DNA of 64,000 nucleotides from Membranipora membranacea. Lineage: Eukaryota; Bryozoa; Gymnolaemata; Cheilostomatida; Membraniporidae. Positions 1 to 11,614 of this stretch are shown here, piece after piece (position 1 is the first letter of the stretch; each line of letters starts with the position of its first letter). The translations under genes were made by a program, and so were the position numbers. The stretch covers positions 17,546,001 to 17,610,000 of the forward strand of contig OU612065.1 of assembly GCA_914767715.1 (NCBI GenBank), given 5' to 3'. The notes beneath the pieces were generated by a model. The model saw only the letters and a list, made by a program, of their open reading frames with translations. It was not told the DNA's origin and did no database searches.

Positions 1-185
1 TAAAATCAATTGTGTAAATAAATAGTTATTGTTGGATACGTTGACAGTAAGGGATACATGACTATGGCAATCACTTTATACATGACTATGACAAGTATTT
101 ATAATCTTTGACTATGGCATAAGCGAAGATATAAACTAACCAGTTGTTGAATAAGTTCTAGTTTCTCAGAGATAGCTCCACTCAC

Positions 186-2594
186 CAATATGGTTACGGC
201 ACCTGTTCAGATAGAAGAGAAGATTTGTTATCTAAGCTGGCTTAATATCCACAATCATAAATACAAGTATGACAAGCCGTTGCAGGGTTATAATACACAA
301 ATAATAAAGGCTACTCTAATTTTTGATGATTCTATTGCAAGAACTAAGTTTGGATTCTATTTTTATATGAGCAATGGTATTTAAGATAACATAAAATCCA
401 TGTTGCAATAAACATATTCATAGTTACATGTACAGATTTATACTTCTCTGATAACCCCTGTACCAGGGACCGAAGAATGTGTTATCTTATCCAGAGAATT
501 TATCAACTAAACTTGAATTATCACATTAAAAATATATATATATACAAAAGCTTACCAAGACAGCTGCGCCAGTTGACATGCCCGTGTATATCCTGCAGTG
601 ATTTGCAGACATACTGATTTATATGCTGGCTAAACGGCAACAAATATATCCTAAAATCAAAACCATGAACTGGTAACCAAAATCATATAGCCTGAGAATA
701 GCCTCACTTTCTACAGGGATTTTGCTCCTCGCTCCCTGAAGCGAAACATGGCTCTGAATGTAATACATATTATTGGGTGAATACACGTTTCTATTTATAC
801 ACTGATAAAATGAAGTGTTTTCAAACTGAGATAATGATATCTAAAATGTCAGAATCAGCTTGGTACAAGTTCTCCACACGATCCTTGGTGTAACCTATCA
901 CTTCAAACTGAGGCAACGAGGTAGGAGTAATCGAAGAGGGACATGTGACCGAAATAATATCAGATTCAGGTTGATATCGAATCAATACTTTCTAGCTTTA
1001 CCGCAGGCTAGGATGACAACCGATTGTAATAAAAAAATTCTTTGATTGATTAAAACAAGGGTTACATTTCAAAGTGTCAGAGCAATATTTCGGTGTCGCA
1101 GGTAATGATGAGAACTAGACACAGGGTATAAGAAATAGAACTCACAATGTTGAACAGTCTACATGGTCACTCTTGGTCTGGTGGAGCTTTTTCAGCTTTG
1201 CCCACGTCTGCTTGATATCAATAACATTCTTCCTCAAGCCTACATGAAAATCAATCGATATGAATAAAAAAGTGTCAGAGTGTGTTAGTTGAGAAGTTTT
1301 TATTATAACAACACATAAATGAATTTTTCCTGTTACGGTGCCTGATTTATTTATGTATTTCTTTCGTTTCATATTGTACACATCGGCTCAGTCCTGGCTG
1401 ACCAGGAATGGTCTTGTAGGAGTCGACAATTGACAATATCTCAAACAACCATAGTTTTACCTATACACATTGGCATTTAATTTATTTCTACTCAACACAT
1501 AGAGAGGGCAAGAAACTTACCAGGGTATGGGAATCGCAGAACATCTTCCAAAGCACTGAATGAGCTCATATCCTTAACTTTGAGTGTAAAATCTTGTCAT
1601 ACTCAATCTTCAAATAAAATTTTTGGTAGTTGCGCAAAATCTTACAATTATTATGTGACAAATTTATCTCCATTTCTGGCCAGGAGATGGAAACAAGGTA
1701 AAAAATTGCATACACTATATCTAAATCTGACAGCGGCTTTTATCGATAGAGTATGTGGTTGGTTGCCTTCAGTAGGAGTTGTGTATACTCATTTTCAAAG
1801 CCTGCCTCAAATCTTTGTGAAGTGTTGCAACAAACCTACCACCACATAGCAAGGGAATGATGATTGAGACTCTTAGTAAATCCTCGGTATCACATGGCGC
1901 AATCACTCCTTTTTTGGCAAATACGTTCCAAAACAGATCAACCTGAAGATATCCAGATTAGTTCCATCCAGAGGTGAAAGATTTGGGAACCTCTGTAGCC
2001 AATGTGTTGGCTCTGATCAATCACCACCCACAAAGACAATCCGAGTAAACACATTGGCTAGAGGCATGTCCCGTCAATCTCAGCTAGGAGGAATGATTAA
2101 CATTTAAGGGCCTCCCCCCCCCTAAGGCTGACAATGCCCATTTACATTCAGTTTGTTTAACAAGGGCAAGGTTACAAGATACAGGGCACACAAATACCAA
2201 CATTTTTTAATAAAGGAGTTGAGTGTATCAGGCAGAAACCTCAAAGCAGACATAAAAAACCAAGGAGTGTTTTACCTCAACCTGCATAAATGTTGTTATG
2301 TCAAATAGGATAGAGATAGACACATAGGCCCCTGAAACTTGTTATATGTCTGTATTTTACCATGCCAACTTTGGGATGACCTTGACAAAATACAGGCATG
2401 CAAGTCCCAGAGCTCATGCCATGGGTATAGACAGATTGAGACTGCTACATTGATCACAATTAATACATCACAAAATTAGAGTAAAACAAATCTGTGCTTA
2501 CCTGCTACTTTAACAATCAGGAGGTTTCCTTCAGGAACTAGCAGAATGTCATAACAGGCCAGTGTGTCTTGAAACTTGATAATCACTCTCACAA
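186..2594 (-). CDS. Unrecognised multi-exon gene, partial, runs off left edge
   Basis: I do not recognise this protein. Six minus-strand exons with good GT-AG borders can be read: 2502-2594, 1840-1942, 1521-1577, 1146-1239, 556-592 and 186-231. The last five join in consistent phase and give a continuous frame that includes DLFWNVFAKKGV, LLRVSIIIPLLCGG, FRFPYPG-like and IDIKQTWAKLKKLHQ segments, then runs off the window. The first exon (about 30 residues, containing FQDTLACYDILLVPEGN) ends in phase 1 and does not join directly to the second, so an exon is probably missing between 1943 and 2501, or this exon belongs elsewhere. No start codon exon was found. Exon 1146-1239 could alternatively end at an in-frame TGA just past its donor. 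Confidence is moderate for coding potential and nil for function. Confidence 0.45.
1985..2072. repeat. Hairpin-forming inverted repeat
   Basis: The two ends are near-complementary arms of about 25 nt (left arm contains GCCAATGTGTT, right arm AACACATTGGC), separated by about 40 nt. It lies in a presumed intron of the unrecognised gene and looks like a small foldback element. Confidence 0.6.
2326..2418. repeat. Short foldback element, relative of the 9198-9663 element
   Basis: The left end starts GGCCCCTG and continues to ATGTCTGTATTTTACCATGCCA. The right end is its approximate reverse complement, ending AAGTCCCAGAGCTCAT. The same end sequences (GGCCCCTGGGACTT and ATGTCTTTACTTTGCCA) form the ends of the longer foldback at 9198-9663, so the two are diverged members of one family, this one internally deleted. 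Confidence 0.6.
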
Positions 2595-3390
2595 CTAAAC
2601 TGTCACAAGACCATGAGCATGTCAAGTGTGGGCATCTAAATGCCTGGCAACATGACCTTGACTGGTCTTTGGCCTGATTCTACTAGTCAATACAATGAAC
2701 CAATGAAAACAAGCAAATCTAGAATCAACCAATGAGAATCAAGATACAACATCAACACCTAATTATTTATGAGGGAAATGTGTTGATTGAGGACACAACT
2801 ACCAAAAGTCCTCTGATGTGACCAGGGACAGCTCCCTAATGTTACAGGAGGTTACAGGAGGAACTGCATATTAGTTTCATTGGTGACAGCATTATCAATA
2901 CATGATTAACCACAAATGTTCTGTCACTCAACAGACACAATATGTTGTCAACTTTGTTCCTTCTGGTGTAGTGTTGGAGGGATATTATTATTGTCAAAGT
3001 TTGTCTGTCCGCACACAAACTTTGACATACTTCGCATACTATCCGCACACAACTGCATATATGAGTTGGTTATAGCAAAATCTGGATATCATCCAAACCA
3101 ATGAATCAGACCAGTAGCCTGTTGTAGTATTATATATGTGTCATTTTTTACATTGTAATTGATCATAGAAACGGTTACATCATTTCTGTGTTAGCTTTCA
3201 TTTCTATACATTTCATTGAATCACATATGTTTTCTATGCAGATGTAAATAAAAAATACCTTTTTACATATCGGCTTTGGCTGTACAATAGGACAAAATGA
3301 GATGATAAAGCATTGATATATATAACTTCATATAAAATATATACACATTGTCTAATATTATAGTGCTAGTTGTAGGTTACCTGTCTGCTA
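2595..3390. other. Intergenic stretch left of the TFIIF alpha 3' end
   Basis: I see no supportable coding exon here. It holds a perfect 13-bp-arm hairpin at 2992-3027 (TGTCAAAGTTTGT and its complement). The TFIIF alpha 3' UTR must enter from the right. I found no clear AATAAA on the minus strand. Confidence 0.5.
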
Positions 3391-6300
3391 CTATTTTAGA
3401 GAGAAATATGTCTGCCCATTTAACTTCTGCGTAATTGGATGTATCCTTTTGATAATTTCTGTCAGTTTCATAACTATTTCTTCGTTACTCAATCCCAGCT
3501 TTTTAGATTTGAATATTTTAGATAAGTCTTTAGACGACATTGGTTTCCTCAGAAGATAACGTCGCACATTTTCCTCTGTGACACCATCCCTGAAACAAAC
3601 AACAATGGTTGTTATTCTAATGATCTGAAAAATCTTCTCTTTTCCTTCACTAACAATATAGTGAAGGTATTGTTATGACTTTGCAGTAGTACTCTTCTAC
3701 TTGTGTATGAAGGAGTGTGATTGACCAACACATGGAAATTTTCTTTTTTCTACTAAAAAACCTGTGTGCAAAACAATACAAATTGACTGGGTGGAAAAAG
3801 TCCACCACCTATAATATCCAAAGATGGTAATGAGAGGTCAGAATCAGTAAAACACAAACGATAACAAGCCCAAAGGTCAGTTGACTCAAAATAATTCCAG
3901 ACTTAGGACCTTATGATTGTGGTTATAGTGCATGAACACTTACCTAGATAAAGCAGTAGGATTTGCAGAGCTTGGTTGAGATCCTGAGGCTACAGGAGTG
4001 GTTGGTCTACCCTCCCCACTCGATATCGGCTTAAAATCGGGTTCACTCTTCACTTTCTTTATGGCAGGCGAGCCGCTACGTGGTGAAGATGTTTGTTTTC
4101 GTTTTCCGCCCTCTGAGTTGGTTGGAGTTGCTGATCTCGGTACAGGAGATTTGCCTCTGTCTTTTTTTGACCCAGTCATGAGGAAAGCTTTAGTAAACTC
4201 ATCATCCTTACGGTCTGGGTCATCAGACTCGCTCTCTGAGCTACTGGAGCTCTCATCAGATCCTGCTGAAAATGTAAGTAACACAGGACCATAAACATAT
4301 TAATAATTATTGATAAGTACATGCATATGTAAAAGTCAGTCTTAGGCTTTACCATTCCATATGGTCCACACCAGATGTTTGATACACATTATAAGTATGC
4401 GTTTTAAAAACATTTCCGAAATTTTTTACTACCATCTTATAGCTAGAATGTATATTAGATATCATTTGTATTCCTCTTTGCTATCACAAAAAGAATTCAT
4501 TCAGTTCGAGTCTCATTTCCACGCTTGATCACTTGAGGATGAATCATTTTGAAAGTTTACTATTCAACCAATGCAAGGTTTGAATTTCAATAGCATCAAC
4601 TACTAGTCTCTGCGTATGGTAGCAGCAGACTAATACACTAAGACACTTAATGATACCTTTTTCTTTCTTCTTCTTTTTGTCATCCTTTTTCTCCTCTTCC
4701 TTTTCATCATCAGACTCTACCACGATATCTCTGAGTCCTGTCTCGTCTTCTACCCCCTTCTCCTCGTACTTAGATTTATCTGCTCGCCCTTCCATATCAG
4801 AATCACTGCAGGTAAAGATTATATCCATAAAATGGCGGATAGTTATATTAATTTCACTGACAATCAAACGAAAATGTGAAATTTAATGTCCCTACTGGCA
4901 AATATAAAAGTGTAGGAGGCATAGGAAAACAAAACAGTGACTATGGCTAGTTTAAATTGATAAAAAATGTTTCATCTTATATTCAAAATCAATTATTACC
5001 CAAGGAAATTACATAACAAAAACTCCACTCATCAGATCGTATCTATCATCTGACATAGCTCGAAAACTGTTTAATACTTACAACCACTTTTTACCAAATC
5101 CTCACTGTAACACACAATTGATAGCCCACCAATCTTAACTGTCAGATAGATAGTCTACATGTAAAGCCTCACCTGTCACTGGTGTCAGACATGTAGTCCA
5201 CTTGTTTAGCTTCAGCATCGCCGTCATCACTGTCCTCTACAGCTTCATCATCTGTATCCTTATCTTTCTTCTTCTTACGAGCTTTCCCTTTGCCCTTACC
5301 CTTCACTTTAGTACCATCTGTATATATATACAGTTATATTGTCGAATAAATAAAGTAACAGACCAAATACACACGACTTGTTTTCAATTCTAATCCAGAA
5401 TTATCAGAGCTGGGATATAGCCACCCTTGAGAGTCAATCCATTTACAGTCAATTCAAGTCACAAGTCAAGGTTAGTTTATTGATAACTCATACTTATAGA
5501 ACTGTCACTGGCATTTCCTCCATCTGGATTTCCATCCTCATCTGATAAATCTGCCCAATCCTCCATCTCAGTCAACATCTAGTGAAACAGGAGAATAAGA
5601 ATCTGTTTATTTTTCGTCTGCATATATATGATATGAATTGGCCAGACAACACATAATTATTTGCTGTGATTTGAACATATTTATCTGGTGAATATAGCAT
5701 AACAAAATGATAAATATAGGTCACACATACATATATAGATATAAATATGACCTCATATGCACAAATGAACATAAATCTGTCAAACATATACTGCAAATGA
5801 TCTGATAAATAATGTTTTCATAATTATGTCACAGTACTCACCAGGCCCTTGGATTTACCGCCAGATTTGACGCCCTTTTTGGTGTCTGGTTCTTCTTCTT
5901 CTCCCTCTTTTTTTATCCTTTTTCGCACCATAATGTTGAACAAGTTCATGGTCTTGTCCCTCCTAACAAAAGAGAAATTATCACACTATAAGTCTCCAAC
6001 TGGTAAAAAATATAATATGTGGATGACATCAAGCACCCGAATTGATTAGTTTCAATGTCATCACCTCTCCTCTATTAAGAATTAAGATGGGCGGATGTAT
6101 AGTATGAGACTTTTCAGATTAAATATTTCAACATGACAAGGTATAATTTTCTTCTCATCTAAGATCACACAGAAAAATGTGTTTCTGCATGTAAAAATAA
6201 TTGAGGAAGGTGAACTCCTCGTTGTCATGGAAACAGAACATTTACAAGCCTACTTGGCTGGCTTATTAAGCTGTGGCAAATTGAGACCTCCCAAGCCTCA

Positions 6301-8444
6301 CCAACAACAGGCGTCGGTGGTGTAAAGGTTAGCATTGTTGCCTTCCAAGCAATAGATCCGGGTTCGATTCCCGGCTGACGCACAGTTTTTGGACCGTAAT
6401 ACCACCCTGAAGCTACAAAACGATGAATATTTTTGAGCCAGTCTGAGCAAGTATGTGAAATGTGGTGCAGATCTAACTCCTACACAGTAATGAGATTTTA
6501 TAATTTTTTATGGTATATAATTTGAAATTCCAAATTCTGAGAAGTTTGACACCTCAGCAACCAGCAGCAACAATAAAGTGATTCACAGATTAATTTGGAA
6601 TTGTCTCTCCCTTGGCAAGAAATGGAGATCAGATTTTTCAGTCAACCTGTTGGAATGTTGAGATGACTCATAATGGATTATACATACTTAGCGAATTCTT
6701 CCTCAGCTTCTTCAGCATTCAGGTTGTTATATGATATTGTTGGTTTGAAGCTGTGCCATTCTTCTACAGGAACAGCTTCAAATAACCCATCTTTCCTCTT
6801 GGTGAATATGAAATATGAGGCATTCTCAAGTATTCCACCATTACGTGTTCCCTTGAATCTGAAACAACAACAATCCATAATGCAACAAGTCAAATGATGC
6901 AATGTGCAAATGATTACAAATGACTTCGTGATTATCTGCATAGAGAACCACATTCATTATGTTGGAAGCTGAATAAATAAAACTACAGTGGTCAAATATA
7001 CTCTAAACTTGTGCCACAGACATTTAACATTGACAAATAGAAAGTTATTTAGGTGAAATAATCTTATAAAGAGAACATACTTTTTGGCATTTTTCTCAGC
7101 ACCAATCTGCATCACCCACGGTTGGGCCTCCGGATTGTAATTCTTACGAATGTATCCGAATTTTTTTCTCCTGGCTTCCTCCTTTGCTTCCTGACCGAAC
7201 ACACTTCCAGCACCAAAGGTGGGTTTTGTGTCTATATTATAAGCACTTTTGTATTCTCTCATGTTGTTTTCTCTTGACATGGTCACCTGAAAACATAGAC
7301 ATAGCAGTAATAATAAGAAAAAACTGAAAGAAATGCAGCTTTTGCTTTTTCTGTAAAAGAATACAGCTAATTATGCAGACATTATTATCAAACAAAACCT
7401 TCATATACACAGAAGGGAAGTAAGATTCACTATGGTTCCATGTGTCGATTTTGTAAGGATTTCGGGAGTAATCGCCCCATGGAAACGGCATTAAAGTCAA
7501 ATTCCGATTGTGACGAATGACTTTTTGGACGCGAATATCCATACCGTGTTTATTCGACCAATTTCCTAATTGGTGGCGTGGCTGAATGGTTAGCCGCTTG
7601 CACACAATGCCTTCAAGGGATTACACGTGGAGGCTGGGGTTCAAGTCCCGGCCGCGGCACATTCTTTTCATGTTTTTCCCATCATGGGAATGGTTAGAAT
7701 CCACTGGATTCTAACCATTCGAAATTGGAGTGAACCACAAAATCGAAGCATGGAACCATAGTGATTAGCTGTTGGAATATTTATTTTACTCGACTTACAA
7801 AGCCAGTCTTGTCAAAGCCTTGCTCTGTTGGAAACTGCATAATGGTCACTCTCTTGTTCGGATCGCTGTAAAACGGTAATAACAATTTGTAGTTAGGTGA
7901 ACGAACTATGTTCTATTTAAAAAACATGGGCAAAAGCAGTACTTTGGTTCACTACAAAGGCTTTACAACTGTCCATTCTATGTCTGAATTGTCTTCAACA
8001 TTTTGTGCCATGTATGCATACAACAGCTACAACCATATTGACTGGGGAGTAACCTTGATTTGACTATACTATGAAGTTGCATACACTTGTTTAAAAAGAC
8101 CACCCGTAAGATGAAACATTGTGATTCATACTTACTGGTTTGCCACCACAGTGAATTCCTGGCTTCTGCTTCCGCTAGGTTGCTGATTCTGCTGCAATAT
8201 TAACAAATCATTATGTAGGAGGCTTAAGGCTAAATGCATTTAAGAAATAAATACTAAGAAATGAAGAGTATAGAAAACTTTGAAATGTCAATATGAAGAC
8301 AACTTTTGCTACAAACAATTTATATGAATCACAAAGAGCAAGTATTGGAGTCATATTACAGCACGTGTGCCTGTGATTGATATTACAATCCATTTATCAC
8401 TATTATTATCATTCAGTTATTACATCACAAACCTGTGCAGCCAT
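3391..8444 (-). CDS. GTF2F1: Transcription initiation factor IIF subunit alpha (RAP74)
   Basis: Large subunit of TFIIF, which escorts RNA polymerase II to promoters and supports early elongation in the nucleus. Eleven coding exons in consistent phase give 510 residues (human 517): 8433-8444, 8136-8191, 7799-7865, 7081-7286, 6688-6858, 5842-5962, 5494-5578, 5173-5317, 4657-4805, 3944-4265 and 3391-3589. The N-terminal TFIIF dimerisation region shows GAGSVFGQEAKEEARRKKFG, FKGTRNGGILENASYFIFT and NAEEAEEEFAKRDK. The middle is highly acidic and lysine-rich (DDEKEEEKKDDKKKKKEK) and includes the conserved VDYMSD. The last exon encodes the winged-helix domain that binds FCP1 and TFIIB (TEENVRRYLLRKPMSSKDL). 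The first coding exon supplies only four residues (MAAQ). A tRNA-Gly lies in intron 5 and a foldback element in intron 3. Confidence 0.95.
6311..6382 (+). tRNA. tRNA-Gly (TCC)
   Basis: 72 nt fold into a full cloverleaf: acceptor GCGTCGG pairs with CTGACGC, followed by A73. The anticodon loop CTTCCAA gives anticodon TCC, and the T arm is CCGGG-TTCGATT-CCCGG. A run of five T at 6386-6390 is a pol III terminator. It sits in TFIIF alpha intron 5, on the opposite strand. Confidence 0.95.
7573..7660 (+). ncRNA. tRNA-like sequence, probably a tRNA pseudogene
   Basis: It has an A-box-like TGGCTGAATGG at 7579 and a B-box-like GGTTCAAGTCC at 7638-7648, spaced as in a class II (Ser/Leu) tRNA. The acceptor and T-stem pairing is broken at several positions and no clean anticodon stem forms, so a working tRNA is unlikely. 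It is embedded in the inverted-repeat element. Confidence 0.45.
7689..7719. repeat. Perfect palindrome, 15-bp arms around one base
   Basis: AATGGTTAGAATCCA at 7689-7703 is followed by one C and then its exact reverse complement at 7705-7719. It is an internal hairpin of the 7427-7764 element. Confidence 0.9.
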
Positions 8445-9197
8445 AGCGGGAGTGTGGTATATCAAATGTTCTGCTTAAATTCTATGGGCGACTCTTCTTC
8501 TGTGATTGTGTGGGATGCAGCTTTGTAGACTTATAACTTTGCTCTAAAATACAAAACCAGAAATATAATTAACTTTTCTTATGACTATGGGGCAAAGAGG
8601 GCAGCAGTTTATTATTTTCAATTCTACGCATGGATTACTCAATGGAAAGACTGGTATGTGCAGCTGTTGGCCTAGATAAAGAAGTTGTAATGTCTATGAC
8701 AGTAATAAGGAGCATAGATTACTGTGTCTCTCAATTTTTGTAGAAGATATTGATAATGAACATTGATCCAGGTATGTAACACTAAGAGGAAGGGGATATA
8801 CTTTTATTATTATTCTCACACAAAACTTGTCACAGTCTGTGACAAAGGCTTGATTTTTGCTTATTATGTTGTAACGTCAGGTAGAGCAATCATATATGTA
8901 ACCAACAAAGCATTATATATTCTATCATTTCAACTCCGGCATTTTCCCATCAATTTAATTGACCAATCTTTCCAATTACCCTTTGTCACCTGTTCGGCAC
9001 AAGTCCTGGGAGCTAACTTACGTGGTAAGACAAAAATATTTCATTCATATCAAATGCACTTATCATCTTCTGTGCAAGCGCTTCTCAATAAAGTGAAAGT
9101 TATGGATATGCGATAGCTTTAACTAGCTTGTACATGTTGTAACACTAACAGTATTGCAAAGTGCTGACACAGCAGAGAAAATAACATATAGTAATCC
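8445..9197. other. TFIIF alpha upstream region
   Basis: It should hold the TFIIF alpha 5' UTR and promoter (minus strand). An open frame of 117 codons on the plus strand (8763-9116) has no recognisable protein features, so I do not call it a gene. Confidence 0.5.
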
Positions 9198-9663
9198 ATG
9201 GGCCCCTGGGACTTACATGTCTTTACTTTGCCAAAATCCAGTATCAACCACCCAAAAAACACCAAACTGGGTAAGACACAAATTTTTTTTTTACAACCTA
9301 CCTTGAAATCTCTCTCACTAACTCAGCTCTCCTTCCTCTTTCATTTGCTTCAGGTTTGAAGGTTCTAGCACAAACAGAGCTGACTTAATGGACCAGAGAA
9401 AATCGATGGTAACAAAATCTGATTAGGCTGACATGGCTGGTTTTTTGTTACCATTGATTTTCTCTGGTCCATAAAGTCAGCTCTGTTTGTGCTATAACCT
9501 TCAAACCTGAAGCAAATGAAAGAGGAAGGAGGGCTGAGTTAGTGGGAGAGATTTCAAATTAGGTTGTAAACGAAAATTTTTGTGTCTTACCCTGTTTGGT
9601 GTTTTTTGGGTGGTTGATACTGGACATTGGCAAAGTAAAGATATGTAAGTCCCAGGGGCCCAT
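9198..9663. mobile_element. Long foldback (inverted-repeat) element
   Basis: Two arms of about 220 bp face each other across a spacer of about 25 bp near 9430. The left arm begins ATGGGCCCCTGGGACTTACA and the right arm ends with its complement. The arms match almost base for base through stretches such as GCTGACTT, TTTCATTTGCTTCAGGTTTG and GGTAACAAAA. No protein is encoded. Transcription through it would give a hairpin RNA of about 220 bp. A short diverged relative lies at 2326-2418. Confidence 0.85.
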
Positions 9664-10107
9664 AAGTAAGTCCTATGGTACCAAGGACTGGAGTAATGGC
9701 CCCTACTTTATGTATCATATATGCATAGTTTATAATTTATTCTTATTTTATAGTTGTAATATGAAAGAAGAGTGAGAGCTCTGGGATTGAGTTGGTAATC
9801 GTAGTTGATTACATTAGATTAGTTGGTACTAGTAGCAGCAAGTAAGATTGTATTGTACCTGGGAACCAACCAATGAACTCCCTCTTCATCGGAGTTCGGA
9901 GTTCATTGTTACATCAACTTACATCAAAGACGACATCACGCTAGACCGCCTAGGGGGGCGTAAGGGGCGTGCCTCAGTTTTTCGACATAAATACATAAGG
10001 TTTGGACATTGTTCCAGAATACCATCCCATGGGTAGGGCATTTGGGTTCAGAGTGGGTACATGTACCCATCCAGTAGGGCATCAGTAGTATTGTCCTCTG
10101 ATTGTCC

Positions 10108-11614
10108 TTAGATTTTCATATCCCGTATTGTCCGGGGCAGAAAACTGTTATGGTAACAGTTTCCTGTGGCAGCGATAGAGCGTGGCTCGTTCCTTGTTTG
10201 TGATCTTGTCGAGACTGTAGTATGGGGCTGATTCATTATTTCATCGTAGGATGTGCAGAGTGCAGGGTGGGCCTCCTCTCTTGACAGTACCTTATGTAGA
10301 AGCTTTACCCTGGAGTTCTTCCGCCGAATATCTAGCTGTTCCAGCTGCAATTTCTCCTTTGCTTCCGTAACACCCCTCCTCCCCTTCAATCCACAGATCA
10401 TTCTCACACCTTGGTTTTGCACAATCTCGAGTGCCTCGATCTCCCTCTTTGTTGAAGGATCCCAGGCACAGGAAGCATATTCCAGATGAGGAAGGCAGAG
10501 AGACTTGTATGCAATCAGTCTGGCTCTCTCCGGTGCCCAGTAGAGAGCTCGTCTGATCATCCCAATCTGCTTTCTGGCGCTGCAGATCTTGTCGGCTATG
10601 TGGTCAGTGAACTTTAGATCTGACTGCAGTATCACTCCCAAGTATTTGCAGTGATCTGTGTGCTCCAGCACTATATTGTCCATAGTGTACTCTGGGACTG
10701 TTCTCTGGGGATGGAAGGCAATAATCTTACACTTCTTAGCATTAAAACTCATCCCCCAGGTTTTAGCCCAGGTGTTCAGTGACTCCAAGTTGGCTTGAAA
10801 TCTCTCCTCATCATTTCTGTTGTCTACATTTTGGTACATCAGTGTATCATCAGCAAATAGGCCAGCAGAACAATCAACATGACTGGGGAGATCGTTGATA
10901 TACACCAAAAACAACACTGGACCCAACACCGAGCCCTGTGGGACTCCCGATGTCACTGGAAGGGATTCAGATTTGGCTCCATCCAGCACCACTGTCTGCG
11001 ATCGGTTACACAGGAAGTCATGTATCCAGTCCAGCAGGTAGCTTTCCATACCAGGTATGTCTGTCAGTTTTTGCATTAGCAATGCATGTGGTACACGGTC
11101 AAAGGCCTTTGACAGGTCCAAGACTGCTGCGTGCACACTGGACTTCTTATCGGTTGCTCCTATGATCTCATGCAAGGTGGCGCATATCTGAGTTTCACAT
11201 GAGAGCCCTTTTCTGAAACCATGTTGTCTATTGTGGAGCCAACTGTCAATCTTCTCTAGAAGGTTTCTCAGCACAATATGTTCAAGCAGTTTACAGGGTA
11301 TGCTTGTGAGCGAGATTGGTCGGTAGTTGTTGGCGTTCTGTTTGTTCCCGTTTTTATGAATGGGCGTCACATTAGCAGTCTTCCATTCAGCTGGCAGTTT
11401 GCCAAATGTTAGAGATTTGTTGAAGATCAGGGACAAGCAACCTGCAGTCTGCTCAGTGTCTAGAGTGAGGTCTTCTTTTTTCAAGCCATCAGGGCCTGGA
11501 GCTTTTCCAGACTTCAGGCTATTCAGAAGTTTAATCACACCGTATACTTCTATCTCTCCGCAGTTGGGTTTGTGTGATGCAGTATCCTGGCTGTGGAGGA
11601 ACTTGTTGTGTGGG
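10108..11614 (-). mobile_element. Non-LTR retrotransposon (LINE), 5'-truncated, reverse transcriptase part
   Basis: A minus-strand frame holds a non-LTR reverse transcriptase. In order it shows KSGKAPGPDGL, NYRPISLTSIPCKLLEHIV, RQHGFRKGLSC, VLDLSKAFDRVPH, SGVPQGSVLGPVLFLVYIND and the catalytic FADD, followed by the thumb and C-terminal cysteine-containing region, then a TAA at 10108. The frame stays open upstream of the first ATG (11538) to about 11614, where a stop intervenes. No endonuclease domain precedes it, so the copy is 5'-truncated and probably dead. The motif set fits the Jockey/CR1/Rex group. I cannot assign the exact clade. Its 3' UTR continues left of 10108 for an undetermined distance. 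Confidence 0.9.

Larger units (their letters stand above)
7427..7764. mobile_element. Terminal-inverted-repeat (MITE-like) element in TFIIF alpha intron 3
   Basis: Arms of 28 nt at 7427-7454 and 7737-7764 are complementary at 26 of 28 positions (ends TCACTATGGTTCCATG). Inside are a tRNA-like segment with A and B boxes and a perfect 15-bp-arm palindrome. No transposase is encoded. I could not define a target-site duplication. It lies wholly within the intron between coding exons 7799-7865 and 7081-7286. Confidence 0.75.

Noticed and set aside
848-1005. Minus-strand stretch open for about 50 codons after an AG (contains FEVIGYTKDRVENLYQAD)
   Set aside because: It looks somewhat protein-like, but its phase does not fit between the neighbouring exons of the unrecognised gene and it has no good donor. 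Left out of the model.
1088-1146. Possible 31-nt intron joining a short alternative C-terminus of the unrecognised gene
   Set aside because: An intron of about 31 nt is too short for ordinary animal splicing.
7573-7660. Functional tRNA-Ser, tRNA-Leu or tRNA-Sec
   Set aside because: Acceptor and T stems do not pair properly and no clean anticodon arm can be drawn. A TCA-like anticodon loop needs mismatches and an 11-nt insertion.
8763-9116. 117-codon open frame on the plus strand upstream of TFIIF alpha
   Set aside because: Composition looks like AT-rich non-coding DNA. It has no recognisable motif, no splice context and no repeat or family match I know.
10108-11538. LINE reverse transcriptase as a host gene
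   Set aside because: The motifs are those of a non-LTR retrotransposon, and the frame is 5'-truncated without endonuclease.
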